Of a DNA stretch of 64,000 nucleotides, positions 1 to 8,813 are shown one piece after another. The stretch is taken from contig NZ_JBITMQ010000023.1 of the NCBI RefSeq assembly GCF_044466355.1, positions 1-64,000 of the forward strand, given 5' to 3'. This DNA is from Actinophytocola sp044466355 (lineage in GTDB: Bacteria > Actinomycetota > Actinomycetes > Mycobacteriales > Pseudonocardiaceae). Position numbers and translations under genes: made by a program. The notes under the pieces are model-generated. The model did no database searches, was not told where the DNA came from, and saw nothing but the letters and a program-made list of their open reading frames with translations. Positions within the stretch are counted from its first letter, which is position 1. Every line of letters starts with the position of its first letter.

Positions 1-97
1 ACATCGATCTTGGTCGACGCTGTTCTAGCAGGAACCCCGTTGCCTATCTCAGCCGCCTTGACAACCCACCCACCGCCCTAACTGAACGGCATTGGGT

Positions 98-982
98 CTA
101 GATCACCTGCAGCAACGTCGCCGCCGGACCGGTCAACCGCCTGCCCTTCGGCCACACCGCGCGCAGGCGTCGCACCAGCTTCAGGTCCGCCACGCCGACC
201 GCCACCAGCGTGCCCGCCGTCAGCTCGGACTCGACCGCGTGCCTGCTCAGCACGGCCGGTGCGATGCCCGCGACCGCCGCTCCCTTCACCGCGGCGTTCG
301 ACCCGAGCGCGAGCTGCGGGGTCACCGGGTCGTGCCGGGCCAGCACGCGGTCGAGTGTCTCCCGGGTGCCCGATCCCGCCTCCCGCACCACCAGTGGGGT
401 CGCCGCCAGCTCGGCCGCCGTCAGCGGGCGGCGGCGCCTCGCCCACGGGTGCGCCGAGGTGACCACCACGATCAGCTCGTCCGTGCCCACGACCCGGCTC
501 GCCAGGCCTTCCAGCACACCGGGGCCCTCCACGAAGCCCAGGTCCACGTTCGCGGCTTTCAGCACCAGCCGGGCAACCTCGGCGGAGTTCGTCACCGTCA
601 GTCCGACATGGACCGATGGTTCCTGGCCGCGCAGGTGGGACAGCCACCTGGGGAGCAGCGCCTCCGCGATCGTCATGCTCGCGGCGATCCGCAGCGTCGC
701 CGCGCGGTCGGCACGCAGCGCGGACAGGCTCGTCCGGAACTCGTCGGCCGCGGCCAGGAGCTTCGCCGCCCACGCCACCACGAGCTTGCCGTCGTCGGTC
801 AGTGCCGAGCCCTGCGGGGTGCGCACCAGAAGTGGCAGGCGGGCGCGGCGTTCGAGCGCGGCCAGCCGTTTGGTGGCCGACGGCTGGGCGATGCCGACGG
901 CCCGCGCCGCCTTCCCGACACTGCCCAGCTCCGCCACCTGCACCAACAGGCGCAGCGACTCGAGATCAGGTTCATCGCTCAT
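98..982 (-). CDS. LysR-type transcriptional regulator
   Basis: A 294-aa protein of normal LysR length. Residues ~5-64 form the winged helix-turn-helix (LRLLVQVAELGSVGKAAR, then IAQPSATKRLAALE as recognition helix); residues ~90-290 are the effector-binding domain. The start lies 66 bp from the start of the divergent methyltransferase gene, the usual LysR arrangement, so it probably controls that operon (methyltransferase, MFS transporter, PLP enzyme) and itself. This regulatory link and the effector are inferred; nothing in the sequence identifies the ligand. The 97 bases before its stop codon hold no gene I can support. Confidence 0.9.
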   Translation of the reverse strand: MSDEPDLESLRLLVQVAELGSVGKAARAVGIAQPSATKRLAALERRARLPLLVRTPQGSALTDDGKLVVAWAAKLLAAADEFRTSLSALRADRAATLRIAASMTIAEALLPRWLSHLRGQEPSVHVGLTVTNSAEVARLVLKAANVDLGFVEGPGVLEGLASRVVGTDELIVVVTSAHPWARRRRPLTAAELAATPLVVREAGSGTRETLDRVLARHDPVTPQLALGSNAAVKGAAVAGIAPAVLSRHAVESELTAGTLVAVGVADLKLVRRLRAVWPKGRRLTGPAATLLQVI

Positions 983-1048
983 CGAAACGAGTATGGGGGC
1001 TTGTGCGTAGTGGCAGCATTTCCTCGACAGCTACAGGAGGTCCCCGAG

Positions 1049-2269
1049 TTGCCCGGTGAGCTGAACACCCTGCGGCAGGAACTGCTCGACTACATCCGCG
1101 AGCACGGCGCCGCCACCGACCCGTTGGTCGCGGAGGCGCTGCGGACCGTGCCGCGGCACCTCTTCCTGCCCGACCTGCCGCCGGGCGCGGCCTACCGGGA
1201 CGAGCCGATCGTCACCAAGAGAGACGCCGACGGCCGTCCGATCAGCTCGTCGTCCCAGCCGATGATCATGGCGCTCATGCTCGACCAGCTCGGGGTGCGG
1301 CGTGGCCAGCGGGTACTGGAGATCGGGGCGGGCACGGGGTTCAACGCCGCCCTCCTCGCCACGATCGTCGGGGAGCGGGGCAAGGTCACGAGCGTCGACC
1401 TCGACGCGGACACCGTCGAGCGGGCGAAGGACAACCTGGACGCCGCCGGTCTCCCGGACGTCGTCGTGGTGACCGGTGACGGCGCGTCGGGGTATCCCGG
1501 CCGCGCGCCCTACCACCGGATCATCGCGACGGTCGGCGTGTGGGACCTCGCCCCCGCGTGGCTGGAGCAGCTGACCCCGGACGGCCGCCTCGTCGTGCCG
1601 CTCGACCTGAACGGCGTGCAGCGGTCGGTCGCGTTCGAGCGCGAGGAGGACCACTGGACCAGCAGGTCGGCCGTGCTGTGCGGGTTCATGCGGATGCGCG
1701 GCAAGTTCGCGGGCCCGGAGAAGACCTACGTCCTCGACCCCGCCACCGACCTCACGCTCAACCTGCCCATGGCCCGCGAGGTCGACGGCGACGCGCTGAC
1801 GGAGGTGCTCGCCGAGAAACCCGACGTCGAGAAGATCGGCGCCGCGCCCGCCGCCATGCAGTTGTTCGACGGCTTCACCCTGTGGCTCGCCGTCCACGAA
1901 ACCCGCTGGTGTGCGCTGTCCGAGAAGGCCGACGCGGATCCCGCCCGGCTCGCGGCCGCGCCCATGCGGGCCCAGGACGCCGCCGCCACCGCCGGGATAC
2001 TCGCCGACGACGGGCTCGCGTTGATCGGTGTCGACGACGACGCCCTCACCGTGCGCGCGTACGGCAACAGCCAGGTCGCCGACGACCTCGTCGCGCACGT
2101 CCGGGCGTGGGAGGGGGCGGGCAGGCCGGGCACGGAGGGCCTGCGGATCGACGCCTACCCGGGCGGCACGACCGGCGCCCGGGGTGACGTCGTGCTGGAG
2201 AAGGGCGAGTGTGTGCTCGCGCTCTCCTGGCCGCGGTCCGGGGTGGACGCGGCCGGGTCGCGTCCGTAG
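1049..2269 (+). CDS. PIMT-like SAM-dependent methyltransferase, 406 aa
   Basis: Protein-L-isoaspartate O-methyltransferase fold: LRTVPRHLFLP precedes an SSSQPMIMALMLDQL segment, then motif I VLEIGAGTGFNAALLA and the acidic VTSVDLD strand. Classical PIMTs are ~220 aa; this one carries an extra ~180-residue C-terminal domain, as in the actinobacterial group that includes methyltransferases of FxLD-type peptide loci. No such peptide is nearby. The reading frame stays open far upstream, but a TTG at 1049 has AGGAGG 8 nt before it, whereas upstream extension would run through the LysR gene; I chose this start. It is followed after 12 bp by the MFS gene, so probably the first gene of a three-gene operon. 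Substrate unknown. Confidence 0.85.
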   Translation: MPGELNTLRQELLDYIREHGAATDPLVAEALRTVPRHLFLPDLPPGAAYRDEPIVTKRDADGRPISSSSQPMIMALMLDQLGVRRGQRVLEIGAGTGFNAALLATIVGERGKVTSVDLDADTVERAKDNLDAAGLPDVVVVTGDGASGYPGRAPYHRIIATVGVWDLAPAWLEQLTPDGRLVVPLDLNGVQRSVAFEREEDHWTSRSAVLCGFMRMRGKFAGPEKTYVLDPATDLTLNLPMAREVDGDALTEVLAEKPDVEKIGAAPAAMQLFDGFTLWLAVHETRWCALSEKADADPARLAAAPMRAQDAAATAGILADDGLALIGVDDDALTVRAYGNSQVADDLVAHVRAWEGAGRPGTEGLRIDAYPGGTTGARGDVVLEKGECVLALSWPRSGVDAAGSRP

Positions 2270-2281
2270 GCTGCCGCCGCA

Positions 2282-3601
2282 ATGACGAAAACCTCTCACG
2301 TTCCGGAGCGGCTGGCCGTGCGCACGCGGTTCGGCTACGCGCTCGGGTCGCTCGCGACCGGCGCGTTCGGCACCGTGCCGGGGCTGCTGCTGCTCCCGTA
2401 CCTGACCGACACGCTCGGTGTCGGTGCCTCGGTGGCCGGGCTGCTCGTGCTGCTGCCCAAGGCGTGGGACGTCGTCTTCAACCCGATCGCGGGCCGGATC
2501 AGCGACCGGACCACGGGCGGACTTGGCGCGCGGCGGCCGTACCTGCTGTGGGGCGGCGTCGCGCTCGCGATCACGTTCGCCGCGTTGTTCGCCGGGCCCG
2601 ACACCGGCTCGCCCACGGTCGACGCGCTGTACGTCGCGTTCGTGTTCCTGGTGTGCGCCACCGCGTTCGCGTTCTTCCAGGTGCCGTACAACGCGCTGCC
2701 CGCCGAGCTGACCACCAGCCCACGGGAGCGGACGAGCATCACCGCGTGGCGGATCGCCGTGCTCGCCGTCGCGATCCTCGTCAGCGGCGCCGGTGCGCCC
2801 GCGGTCCGCGACGCGGTCGGCGGGCTCGCCGGATACCGGATCATGGGCATCGCGGTCGGCGTGCTGATCCTCGTCGGCGCGATCGGGGTGTTCCTCGGCA
2901 CCGCCCGCACGCGGGTCGCGCCGCCGCTGCCGTCGGTGGCCGGATGGCGGGAGACCGTGGCGGCCGTGCGGGACTGCCCGCCGTTCCGCGTGCTGCTGAC
3001 CGCGTTCGTGATCCAGGCGGTCGGCATCGGCACGCTGCTCGCGGGCGTCGACTACCTCGCCCGCGTCGGGCTGGGCGACAAGTCGTGGCAGCCGCTGCTG
3101 TTCGCCGCGTTCGTCGGGCCCGCACTGCTCGTGATGCCGCTGTGGCAACGGGTCGCGGGCAGGCGCGGCAAGCGCGCGGGGTACGTCGTCGCGACGTTCG
3201 TGTTCGCCGTCGGGCTGCTCGGCGTGCTCGGTGCCCGGGTGTTCCCGCCGGTGCTGGTCGTGCTGTTCGTCGCAGTGGCGGGCGTCGGGTACGCGGGGCT
3301 GCAGGTGTTCCCGCTGTCGCTGCTCGCGGACGTGATCGGGCGCGAGGAGGACCGCACGGGCCAGGTCCGCGCGGGTGTCTTCGCGGGCGTGTGGACCGCG
3401 GGGGAGACGCTCGGCCTCGCGCTCGGACCCGCGCTGTACGGGGGGATCCTCGCCATCGGCGGGTACGTGTCCTCGACCGGTGAGACGGTGACGCAGCCGT
3501 CGAGCGCGGTCGTCGCGGTGATCACCGGCGTCGCGCTGGTGCCCGCGTTGTTCACCCTGGCCGCGCTGCCTCTGTTGCGGCGCAAGGAGTTGCTTTCGTG
3601 A
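2282..3601 (+). CDS. MFS transporter, GPH (MelB-like) type
   Basis: A 439-aa integral membrane protein with about 12 hydrophobic segments. The loop-2/3 signature NPIAGRISDRT, followed by RRPYLLWGG, is typical of the glycoside-pentoside-hexuronide:cation symporter branch. Start is ATG 12 bp after the methyltransferase stop; its stop overlaps the GTG of the PLP enzyme gene (GTGA), so the two are translationally coupled. Substrate is not identifiable; a sugar-like or sphingoid/amino-compound solute fitting the downstream enzyme is only a guess. Confidence 0.88.
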   Translation: MTKTSHVPERLAVRTRFGYALGSLATGAFGTVPGLLLLPYLTDTLGVGASVAGLLVLLPKAWDVVFNPIAGRISDRTTGGLGARRPYLLWGGVALAITFAALFAGPDTGSPTVDALYVAFVFLVCATAFAFFQVPYNALPAELTTSPRERTSITAWRIAVLAVAILVSGAGAPAVRDAVGGLAGYRIMGIAVGVLILVGAIGVFLGTARTRVAPPLPSVAGWRETVAAVRDCPPFRVLLTAFVIQAVGIGTLLAGVDYLARVGLGDKSWQPLLFAAFVGPALLVMPLWQRVAGRRGKRAGYVVATFVFAVGLLGVLGARVFPPVLVVLFVAVAGVGYAGLQVFPLSLLADVIGREEDRTGQVRAGVFAGVWTAGETLGLALGPALYGGILAIGGYVSSTGETVTQPSSAVVAVITGVALVPALFTLAALPLLRRKELLS

Positions 3602-5067
3602 GTCTCCCCACCACGGGCCTGTCCGCTGAACAGGTCCTCGACGAGGTGCGCGCCATGCGGGCGGGTGACCTGCCCACCCACGGCGGCCGCACGCTCGCGT
3701 ACGTGTACGACAGCGGACTGTCCGGTGTGGACGACCTGGCGGCGGCGGCGTACGCGCTCGCCGGCTCCGCCAACGGTCTCGACCCGACCGCGTTCCCCAG
3801 CCTGCTGCGCATGGAGAACGACGTCGTCGCCGCGGCCACCGCGTTGCTCGGCGGCGACGCCGCGACGGTCGGCAGCGTGACGTCCGGTGGCACCGAGAGC
3901 TGCATGCTGGCCGTGCACGCCGCCCGCGCCGCACGGCCCGAGGTGGACCGGCCCAGGATCGTGCTCGCGTCGACCGCGCACGCCGCGTTCCACAAGGCGG
4001 CCCACTACTTCGGCGTCGAGGCGGTGACGGTCCCGGTCGACCCCACGACCTTCCGGGCCGACCCCGCCGCGATGGTCGACGCCATCGACGAGCGCACGGT
4101 CCTGGTCGTGATGAGCGCGCCGTCGTACGCACACGGCGTGATCGACCCGGTGCCGCCGATCGCCGCCGCGGCGGCGGACCGTGGCGTCCGGTGCCATGTG
4201 GACGCCTGCATCGGCGGCTGGGTGCTGCCGTACTTCCGCGCGCTCGGCGAGCCGGTGCCGGACTTCGACCTGTCCGTGCCGGGCGTGACGAGCCTGTCGG
4301 TCGACCTGCACAAGTACGCCTACTGTCCGAAGGGGACGTCCGTGCTGCTGCACGCGTCCGCGGACCTGCGGCGCACGCAGTTCTTCGCGAGCGCGGCCTG
4401 GCCGGGCTACACGATGCTGAACTCGACCATGCAGTCGACGCGGTCCGGCGGCCCACTGGCCGCGGCGTGGGCGGTGCTGAACCACGTCGGCGACGACGGG
4501 TACCGGTCGCTCGCGGCGAAGGTGCTGTCCGCGGTGCGCACGCTGCGGTCGGGCATCGGGAAGATCGAGGGCCTGCGGGTCCAGGGGTCGCCGGAGTCGA
4601 CGCTGTTGTCGGTCGTCGCCGCCGATGACGGTTTCGACGTGTTCACCGTGGCCGACGAGATGACCGAACGCGGCTGGTACCTGCAGCCGCAGTTCGGGTT
4701 CGAGTCCTCGCCGCCGAACCTGCACCTGACCGTGACGGCCGCCAACCACGGCAGCGAGGCGGGTCTGCTGGCGGACCTGGCGGACGCGGTGACGGCGGCG
4801 CGCGCGGGCGGCCCGGTGTCGCTGCCCGCCGAACTGACGGCCGCGATCGCCGCGCTCGACCCGTCGGGCCTGACGTCGGAGCAGTTCGCCGGGCTGCTCG
4901 CGATGGCGGGCCTGGAGGGCGCGGGCACCCCGAAACGCATGGCGGAGATCAACACCATGCTCAGTGCCGCGCCCCCCGGCCTGCGGGAACGGTTGCTGGT
5001 GGAGTTCCTCGGCGTGCTCTACACACCTACGCCGCGGCCGCGTTCCGGGGAAAGTCCTTCCGCTTGA
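3598..5067 (+). CDS. PLP-dependent decarboxylase/aldolase, sphingosine-1-phosphate lyase-like
   Basis: A 489-aa group II PLP enzyme. Visible landmarks: TSGGTES (95-101, phosphate loop), His128 in STAHAAFHK (ring stacking), Asp202 in HVDACIGG, and Lys239 in DLHKYAYCPKG as the Schiff-base lysine. The DxHKYxxxPKG form is characteristic of the sphinganine-1-phosphate lyase/glutamate decarboxylase-like branch. The C-terminal ~80 residues are an extension. Expected reaction is C-C cleavage or decarboxylation of an amino compound; the real substrate is unknown. Start GTG overlaps the MFS stop. Its 3' end overlaps the convergent RNA ligase gene by 41 nt. Confidence 0.85.
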   Translation: MSLPTTGLSAEQVLDEVRAMRAGDLPTHGGRTLAYVYDSGLSGVDDLAAAAYALAGSANGLDPTAFPSLLRMENDVVAAATALLGGDAATVGSVTSGGTESCMLAVHAARAARPEVDRPRIVLASTAHAAFHKAAHYFGVEAVTVPVDPTTFRADPAAMVDAIDERTVLVVMSAPSYAHGVIDPVPPIAAAAADRGVRCHVDACIGGWVLPYFRALGEPVPDFDLSVPGVTSLSVDLHKYAYCPKGTSVLLHASADLRRTQFFASAAWPGYTMLNSTMQSTRSGGPLAAAWAVLNHVGDDGYRSLAAKVLSAVRTLRSGIGKIEGLRVQGSPESTLLSVVAADDGFDVFTVADEMTERGWYLQPQFGFESSPPNLHLTVTAANHGSEAGLLADLADAVTAARAGGPVSLPAELTAAIAALDPSGLTSEQFAGLLAMAGLEGAGTPKRMAEINTMLSAAPPGLRERLLVEFLGVLYTPTPRPRSGESPSA

Positions 5068-5848
5068 TCTTCGCGCGCCGCCCGTCCGGGTGGTGGAACA
5101 CGATGCCCTCGGCGAGGTGCCCCGGCGCGTAGCGGCTTTCCAGCTGTGCCAGGAAGTCCCACAGCCGGTCGTAGTCGCGCGGCACCTCGTCGAGCGTCGG
5201 TGCGGCCGTGTTGAACGGCACGCACACGTGGTCGTCGAGGCCGAGCGGGTTGCCCTGGATGCGCGGGCCGAGCGCCTCACACGGGTGCTCGCCGTCCGGC
5301 CAGCCGGTGACGTCGGTGTTCCCGGCGGCGGTCAGGATCCACTTGTCCTCGCCCGCGCCCTCGGCGGTGTCCACGTACCAGCCGTCGACGATGCCCAGCG
5401 CCTTCTGCGCCTTGCTGGGGTTGCGCCGCTTCTCGACGCGCACCAGCCGCCCCGACCGGACGGTCAGGCGCACGTTCGTGCCGTCGAGCTTCTCGGTGCC
5501 GACGCCCGCCCCCTCGAACACCCACGCGCACTCGGCGCGCGGGCGGTTCACCACGTGGAAGTCATCGTCCCGCTCGAAGAGCGTGGGGATCTTCTCCATG
5601 ACCGACCTTCCCTTCGTTACAGGGCCCACCAGTTCGTCGTGTGTGATCGCCCCGCTCGCGAGCCCGCTCGCCAGGGCCCGCACCAGGTCGGCGACGGACA
5701 CCTCCGCCTCGACCGCGACGTGCTTGAGCGCCTTCTTCTCCTCCGGGGAGAGCCAGGCGACGAGCCGCGACCAGCCTTCCGGCGGAGTCCACCTGGCGAG
5801 CGTCGAGGGGTCCTTCCTCGGCCGGCCACGCTTCCTCGGTTCGTCCAC
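5027..5848 (-). CDS. RNA ligase family protein with AT-hook/RHH-like N-terminus
   Basis: A 273-aa protein. The C-terminal ~190 residues are a nucleotidyltransferase domain of the RNA ligase superfamily: motif I EKLDGTNVRL with Lys120 as predicted AMP-accepting residue, motif IV AEGIVFHHPDG (~247-256) and motif V AKIKRKDF (259-266). Residues 1-80 are unusual: RKRGRPRKDP is an AT-hook-type GRP core and residues ~33-70 (LSPEEKKALKHVAVEAEVSV) resemble a ribbon-helix-helix. RNA ligases of this size are known in actinobacteria; the DNA-binding-like leader is an inference from motif shape. Start ATG is the first in frame. The function is presumably sealing broken RNA, substrate unknown. An internal ATG at residue 84 (MEKIPTLF) could give a ligase-only product. 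Confidence 0.8.
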   Translation of the reverse strand: MDEPRKRGRPRKDPSTLARWTPPEGWSRLVAWLSPEEKKALKHVAVEAEVSVADLVRALASGLASGAITHDELVGPVTKGRSVMEKIPTLFERDDDFHVVNRPRAECAWVFEGAGVGTEKLDGTNVRLTVRSGRLVRVEKRRNPSKAQKALGIVDGWYVDTAEGAGEDKWILTAAGNTDVTGWPDGEHPCEALGPRIQGNPLGLDDHVCVPFNTAAPTLDEVPRDYDRLWDFLAQLESRYAPGHLAEGIVFHHPDGRRAKIKRKDFPRNAAAA

Positions 5849-5928
5849 GACGCAAAGCTAGCACGCTTGTGCCTGTTGGCATAACAGAAATTCGGCAGGC
5901 GTCCCCCGGTCGACGTGGTCGTGGTCTT

Positions 5929-6438
5929 CTAGCGGTCGGCCTGCCAGCCCTCAGCCCGAGTGGCGTGCAGGAAGTCGTCGACCGGGGGTTCGACCGCGCG
6001 GCCCTCGTACTGCGTGGACAGCACCACCGAGGTCCGCATCTCCCCGTGCGTGCCCAGCCGCTCGAACAACCCCTCCAGATGCGCCAGCGACGCCGCCCGC
6101 ACCTTGATCATCGTGCAGTGGTCGCCGCTCAGCTTGTGGACCTCGACGATCTCCGGGTAGTCACCGGCCGTGCTGGTCTTCAGCAGGCACGCACCCAGGC
6201 TGCACTGGAGCTGCACGAACGCGACGATCGGGTACCCGGCCCGCCGCGCGTCGACGACCGCGCGGTACCCGGTCAGCACCCCGGACTCCTCCAGCCGCCG
6301 CACCCGTTCCGCCACCGCGGGCGCCGACAGGTTGATCCGCCGCCCCAGCTCCTTGTACGACAGCCGCCCGTCGGCCTGCAGCTCGGCGACCAGCCGCCAG
6401 TCGACGGCGTCCAGCGGTTTTTCCGATCGAAAGGTCAT
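5929..6438 (-). CDS. Lrp/AsnC family transcriptional regulator
   Basis: A 169-aa protein: N-terminal HTH (DWRLVAELQADGRLSYKELGRRINLSAPAVAERVRRLEESGVLTGY, residues ~12-58) and C-terminal RAM ligand-binding domain. Typical Lrp/AsnC length. It is transcribed away from the MFS transporter gene with 95 bp between starts, suggesting that it controls that transporter in response to an amino acid or similar small molecule. The ligand is not predictable from sequence. Confidence 0.93.
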   Translation of the reverse strand: MTFRSEKPLDAVDWRLVAELQADGRLSYKELGRRINLSAPAVAERVRRLEESGVLTGYRAVVDARRAGYPIVAFVQLQCSLGACLLKTSTAGDYPEIVEVHKLSGDHCTMIKVRAASLAHLEGLFERLGTHGEMRTSVVLSTQYEGRAVEPPVDDFLHATRAEGWQADR

Positions 6439-6533
6439 CGCCCTCGCATTCCTTTCGGATGGACGGTGAAGACCCCAGTATGCCTGCGAAATCCCCTTCG
6501 ATCCGCCGGAAGTCGTGCCTACGCTGAGTCATC

Positions 6534-7700
6534 GTGAAAGCTCTCTTCGTCGGCGTCGCCGCCATGAACACGGCCATGGCCGGTGCCAGCACAGCCGCCA
6601 CCCTCATCGCCTCCCACACCGCCGGTGACGGCTGGAGCGGGCTCCCCGGCGCCGCCGGCGTCCTCGGCACGGCCGCGGGCACGCTCGGTGCGGGGCACCT
6701 GATCTCCCGGCACGGGAGCAAGACCGCGCTGCTCCTCCTGTACGGCGCCGCCATGACCGGTGCCGCCCTCGCTGCGGGCACCGCGATGGCGCTGCTGCTC
6801 GCCGGGATGTTCCTGCTCGGGCTCGGCAACGGCGCGGCACAGCTGTCCCGCTACCTCGCCGCCGAGGCGTTCCCGCCGCACCGCAAGGGGTTCGCGCTCT
6901 CGGTGATCGTCTGGGCCGGAACGGTCGGCGCGATCGCCGGGCCGAACCTGATCGCGCCCGGCGCCACGCTCGCGGGCACCGTCGGGATGCCCGCGCTCGC
7001 CGGGCCGATGCTGGTGGCGTTCGTGATGACGGGCGCCGCGCTGCTCGTCACCACGGCACTGCGCCGCACCCCGGCGCCACCCGCGCGCCGCACGTCGTTC
7101 GCGGCGCTGCGCGCGCCCGCGGTGGTCACGCCGCTCGTCTCGATGGTGTGCGCGCAGCTGACCATGGTCGCCGTCATGACCATGACCCCGCTCGAACTCG
7201 AGGCCCACCACCACGGGCTCGAGGTGCTGGGGGTCGTGCTCTCCGTCCACATGATCGGGATGTTCGCGCTGGCGCCGCTGTCCGGCCGTCTCGCCGACCG
7301 GTTCGGCGGTCGTGCCGTCATCGTCGGCGGCGTCGCGCTGCTCCTGCTGGCCGCGGTCACCGCGTTCGGCGTCGGGCACGTGACCGGGCTGTCGGTCGCG
7401 ATGTTCCTGCTCGGGTACGGGTGGAACCTCGTGTTCGTCGGCGGGTCCGCCATGCTGTCCCGCGCGACCGCCGACCAGCGGGTCCAGGGCGCGGTCGACG
7501 CCGTCGTGTGGAGCACGTCCGCCCTCGCGAGCCTCGGCTCCGGTGTCCTCTTCGGACTCGGCGGCTACTCGCTGGTCACGGTCGTCGGCGCGGTGCTGGC
7601 CCTGCTGCCGCTCATCGTCCTGTACCGGCGGCCAGCGCCAGCCGCACCAGAGCCGCACCCGCTGCCTGCATCGGCAGGTCCGCGATCGCCTCGGCGGTGA
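6534..7700 (+). CDS. MFS transporter
   Basis: A 388-aa MFS permease with ~12 transmembrane segments. The loop-2/3 motif is in GHLISRHGSKTALLLLYGAA (residues ~49-68) and the symmetric one in GRLADRFGGRAVIVGG (residues ~251-266). Start is GTG; no strong Shine-Dalgarno is visible, so the exact start is less certain. Divergent from the Lrp regulator, likely its target. The last 89 nt are shared with the convergent hypothetical gene. Substrate unknown. Confidence 0.88.
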   Translation: MKALFVGVAAMNTAMAGASTAATLIASHTAGDGWSGLPGAAGVLGTAAGTLGAGHLISRHGSKTALLLLYGAAMTGAALAAGTAMALLLAGMFLLGLGNGAAQLSRYLAAEAFPPHRKGFALSVIVWAGTVGAIAGPNLIAPGATLAGTVGMPALAGPMLVAFVMTGAALLVTTALRRTPAPPARRTSFAALRAPAVVTPLVSMVCAQLTMVAVMTMTPLELEAHHHGLEVLGVVLSVHMIGMFALAPLSGRLADRFGGRAVIVGGVALLLLAAVTAFGVGHVTGLSVAMFLLGYGWNLVFVGGSAMLSRATADQRVQGAVDAVVWSTSALASLGSGVLFGLGGYSLVTVVGAVLALLPLIVLYRRPAPAAPEPHPLPASAGPRSPRR

Positions 7701-8598
7701 ACGGGCGCGCGGTCACGGAGCCCTCGTCGTTGACCGCGACCCGCGCGCCGAAGACCTCGTCGAACACCGGCGCGTCGACGACCACCCGCACGAGCAGGTC
7801 GGTCGCGAACGTCAGCGGGTCGACGCCGAGGCCGAGGACGTGCGCGGCGATCCCGGGGTTGCCGGTCATCGCGACCGCGAACGGCCAGGTCGCGTAGTCC
7901 GGCGCCGCGACCTCCGGTTCGCCGAGCACCTCCTCCGCGTACTCACGCAGCAGGAACCGCCACAGGTCGAAGTCGTCCGGGCCCGACGACTGGAAGACCC
8001 CCACCGGCACCACCTGGTACAGCCCGCCGGCGTGCCCGACCTTGGCCGGGTCGCGCCAGTGCAGCAGGAAGGTGTCGCCGCCGGTGTCGTGCGCGGCGTC
8101 CCGGCGGATCGTGAGCGCGCTGATCGCCATGTTCGCCGGGCGTCTCGCCAGGTCGGTGGGGTCGCCGACGGCATCGCGCAACGGGGTGGGCCCGCCCGCC
8201 GCGTACTCGTGCGCGGCGGCCTCACCGGTGTCGATGCTGTCGAAGTACGTCCCGTCGCCGAACACCAGCCTCGGCCCTCGCCCGGCGAGGGACGCGTCGA
8301 GCAGCCGCCACGTGGGCCGGTTCTCGAACACGGTCGGCGCGTCGAGCGCGGCCATCGCGGCCGAGTAGCTCGGGAAGCCGGGGTGCCCGGAGGCGGGCGG
8401 CAGATCCACCGGCGGCGCGTCGGCCATCACGATCGTCAAGGCGGACAACGGGATCGGTGCGGGCGGCACCCACGCGGGCGCGGTGAGCAGGGGAGTGCCC
8501 GCGACCTTGGGCACGTCCGGGAACTCCCCGGCCGCCCGCACCGCCAGGTCGTAGCGGTGGGCGCGCAGGTGCGCGCGTACCCGCGCCCAGTCGTTCAC
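7612..8598 (-). CDS. Hypothetical protein with NUDIX-like C-terminal region
   Basis: A 328-aa protein with strong coding bias. I do not recognise the first half. Around residues 180-250 the order GGLYQVVPVGVF ... LLREYAEEVLGEPE resembles a NUDIX box core (REx2EExxG), but spacing of the preceding Gly/Glu is unusual, so catalysis is unproven. The GTG start overlaps the stop of a tiny upstream ORF (GTGA), suggesting coupling. Its 3' end overlaps the MFS gene by 89 nt. Similar proteins exist in actinomycetes as uncharacterised or regulator-annotated proteins. Confidence 0.7.
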   Translation of the reverse strand: MNDWARVRAHLRAHRYDLAVRAAGEFPDVPKVAGTPLLTAPAWVPPAPIPLSALTIVMADAPPVDLPPASGHPGFPSYSAAMAALDAPTVFENRPTWRLLDASLAGRGPRLVFGDGTYFDSIDTGEAAAHEYAAGGPTPLRDAVGDPTDLARRPANMAISALTIRRDAAHDTGGDTFLLHWRDPAKVGHAGGLYQVVPVGVFQSSGPDDFDLWRFLLREYAEEVLGEPEVAAPDYATWPFAVAMTGNPGIAAHVLGLGVDPLTFATDLLVRVVVDAPVFDEVFGARVAVNDEGSVTARPFTAEAIADLPMQAAGAALVRLALAAGTGR

Positions 8599-8693
8599 TC
8601 AGCCGGCCGCCAGTTCTGCTCGCGCTTCTCGTCGCGCACGATCACACCCAGCCGCGCCATATCGTCCAGCAGCTTGAGCCCCACGGCGGCCAT
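8595..8693 (-). CDS. Possible 32-aa small protein coupled to the NUDIX-like gene
   Basis: ATG-started ORF encoding MAAVGLKLLDDMARLG... with a charged C-terminus (DEKREQNWRP). Its TGA overlaps the GTG of the next gene, the coupling typical of real actinobacterial gene pairs. GGAG lies ~13 nt upstream of the ATG, a poor spacing. It may be a genuine small protein or a leader that couples translation; composition alone cannot decide. Confidence 0.4.
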   Translation of the reverse strand: MAAVGLKLLDDMARLGVIVRDEKREQNWRPAE

Positions 8694-8712
8694 TGTGCCG
8701 TTTTGTCGCTCC

Positions 8713-8786
8713 GTGAAATCGGCGGCCCTATTCCACGCCGGTGAAATCTGGCGCGTTGACCCTGGTGGGTGCCGGTTCCACGCTGG
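8713..8786 (+). promoter_or_regulatory. Direct repeats upstream of the alcohol dehydrogenase operon
   Basis: Between the tiny ORF and the dehydrogenase start there are two pairs of repeats: GTGAAATC at 8713 and 8741, and TTCCACGC(C/T)GG at 8731 and 8776. They are candidate sites for the IclR regulator encoded at the end of the operon or another activator. This is pattern evidence only. Confidence 0.3.
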
Positions 8787-8813
8787 GAGAAACGCGCCAG
8801 AGAGGGAGCGGTG

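Noticed and set aside
92..1048. Upstream extension of the PIMT-like gene
   Set aside because: It would be antisense to the LysR gene and lacks coding sense; TTG at 1049 has a good ribosome site.
1049..2269. FxLD-type lanthipeptide cluster
   Set aside because: The methyltransferase resembles those of such loci, but no FxLD peptide or lanthionine synthetase is present.
1031..4456. Very long antisense open frame (over 1,100 codons)
   Set aside because: Arg/Ala-rich shadow of the methyltransferase, MFS and PLP genes caused by high GC; no domain in the antisense frame.
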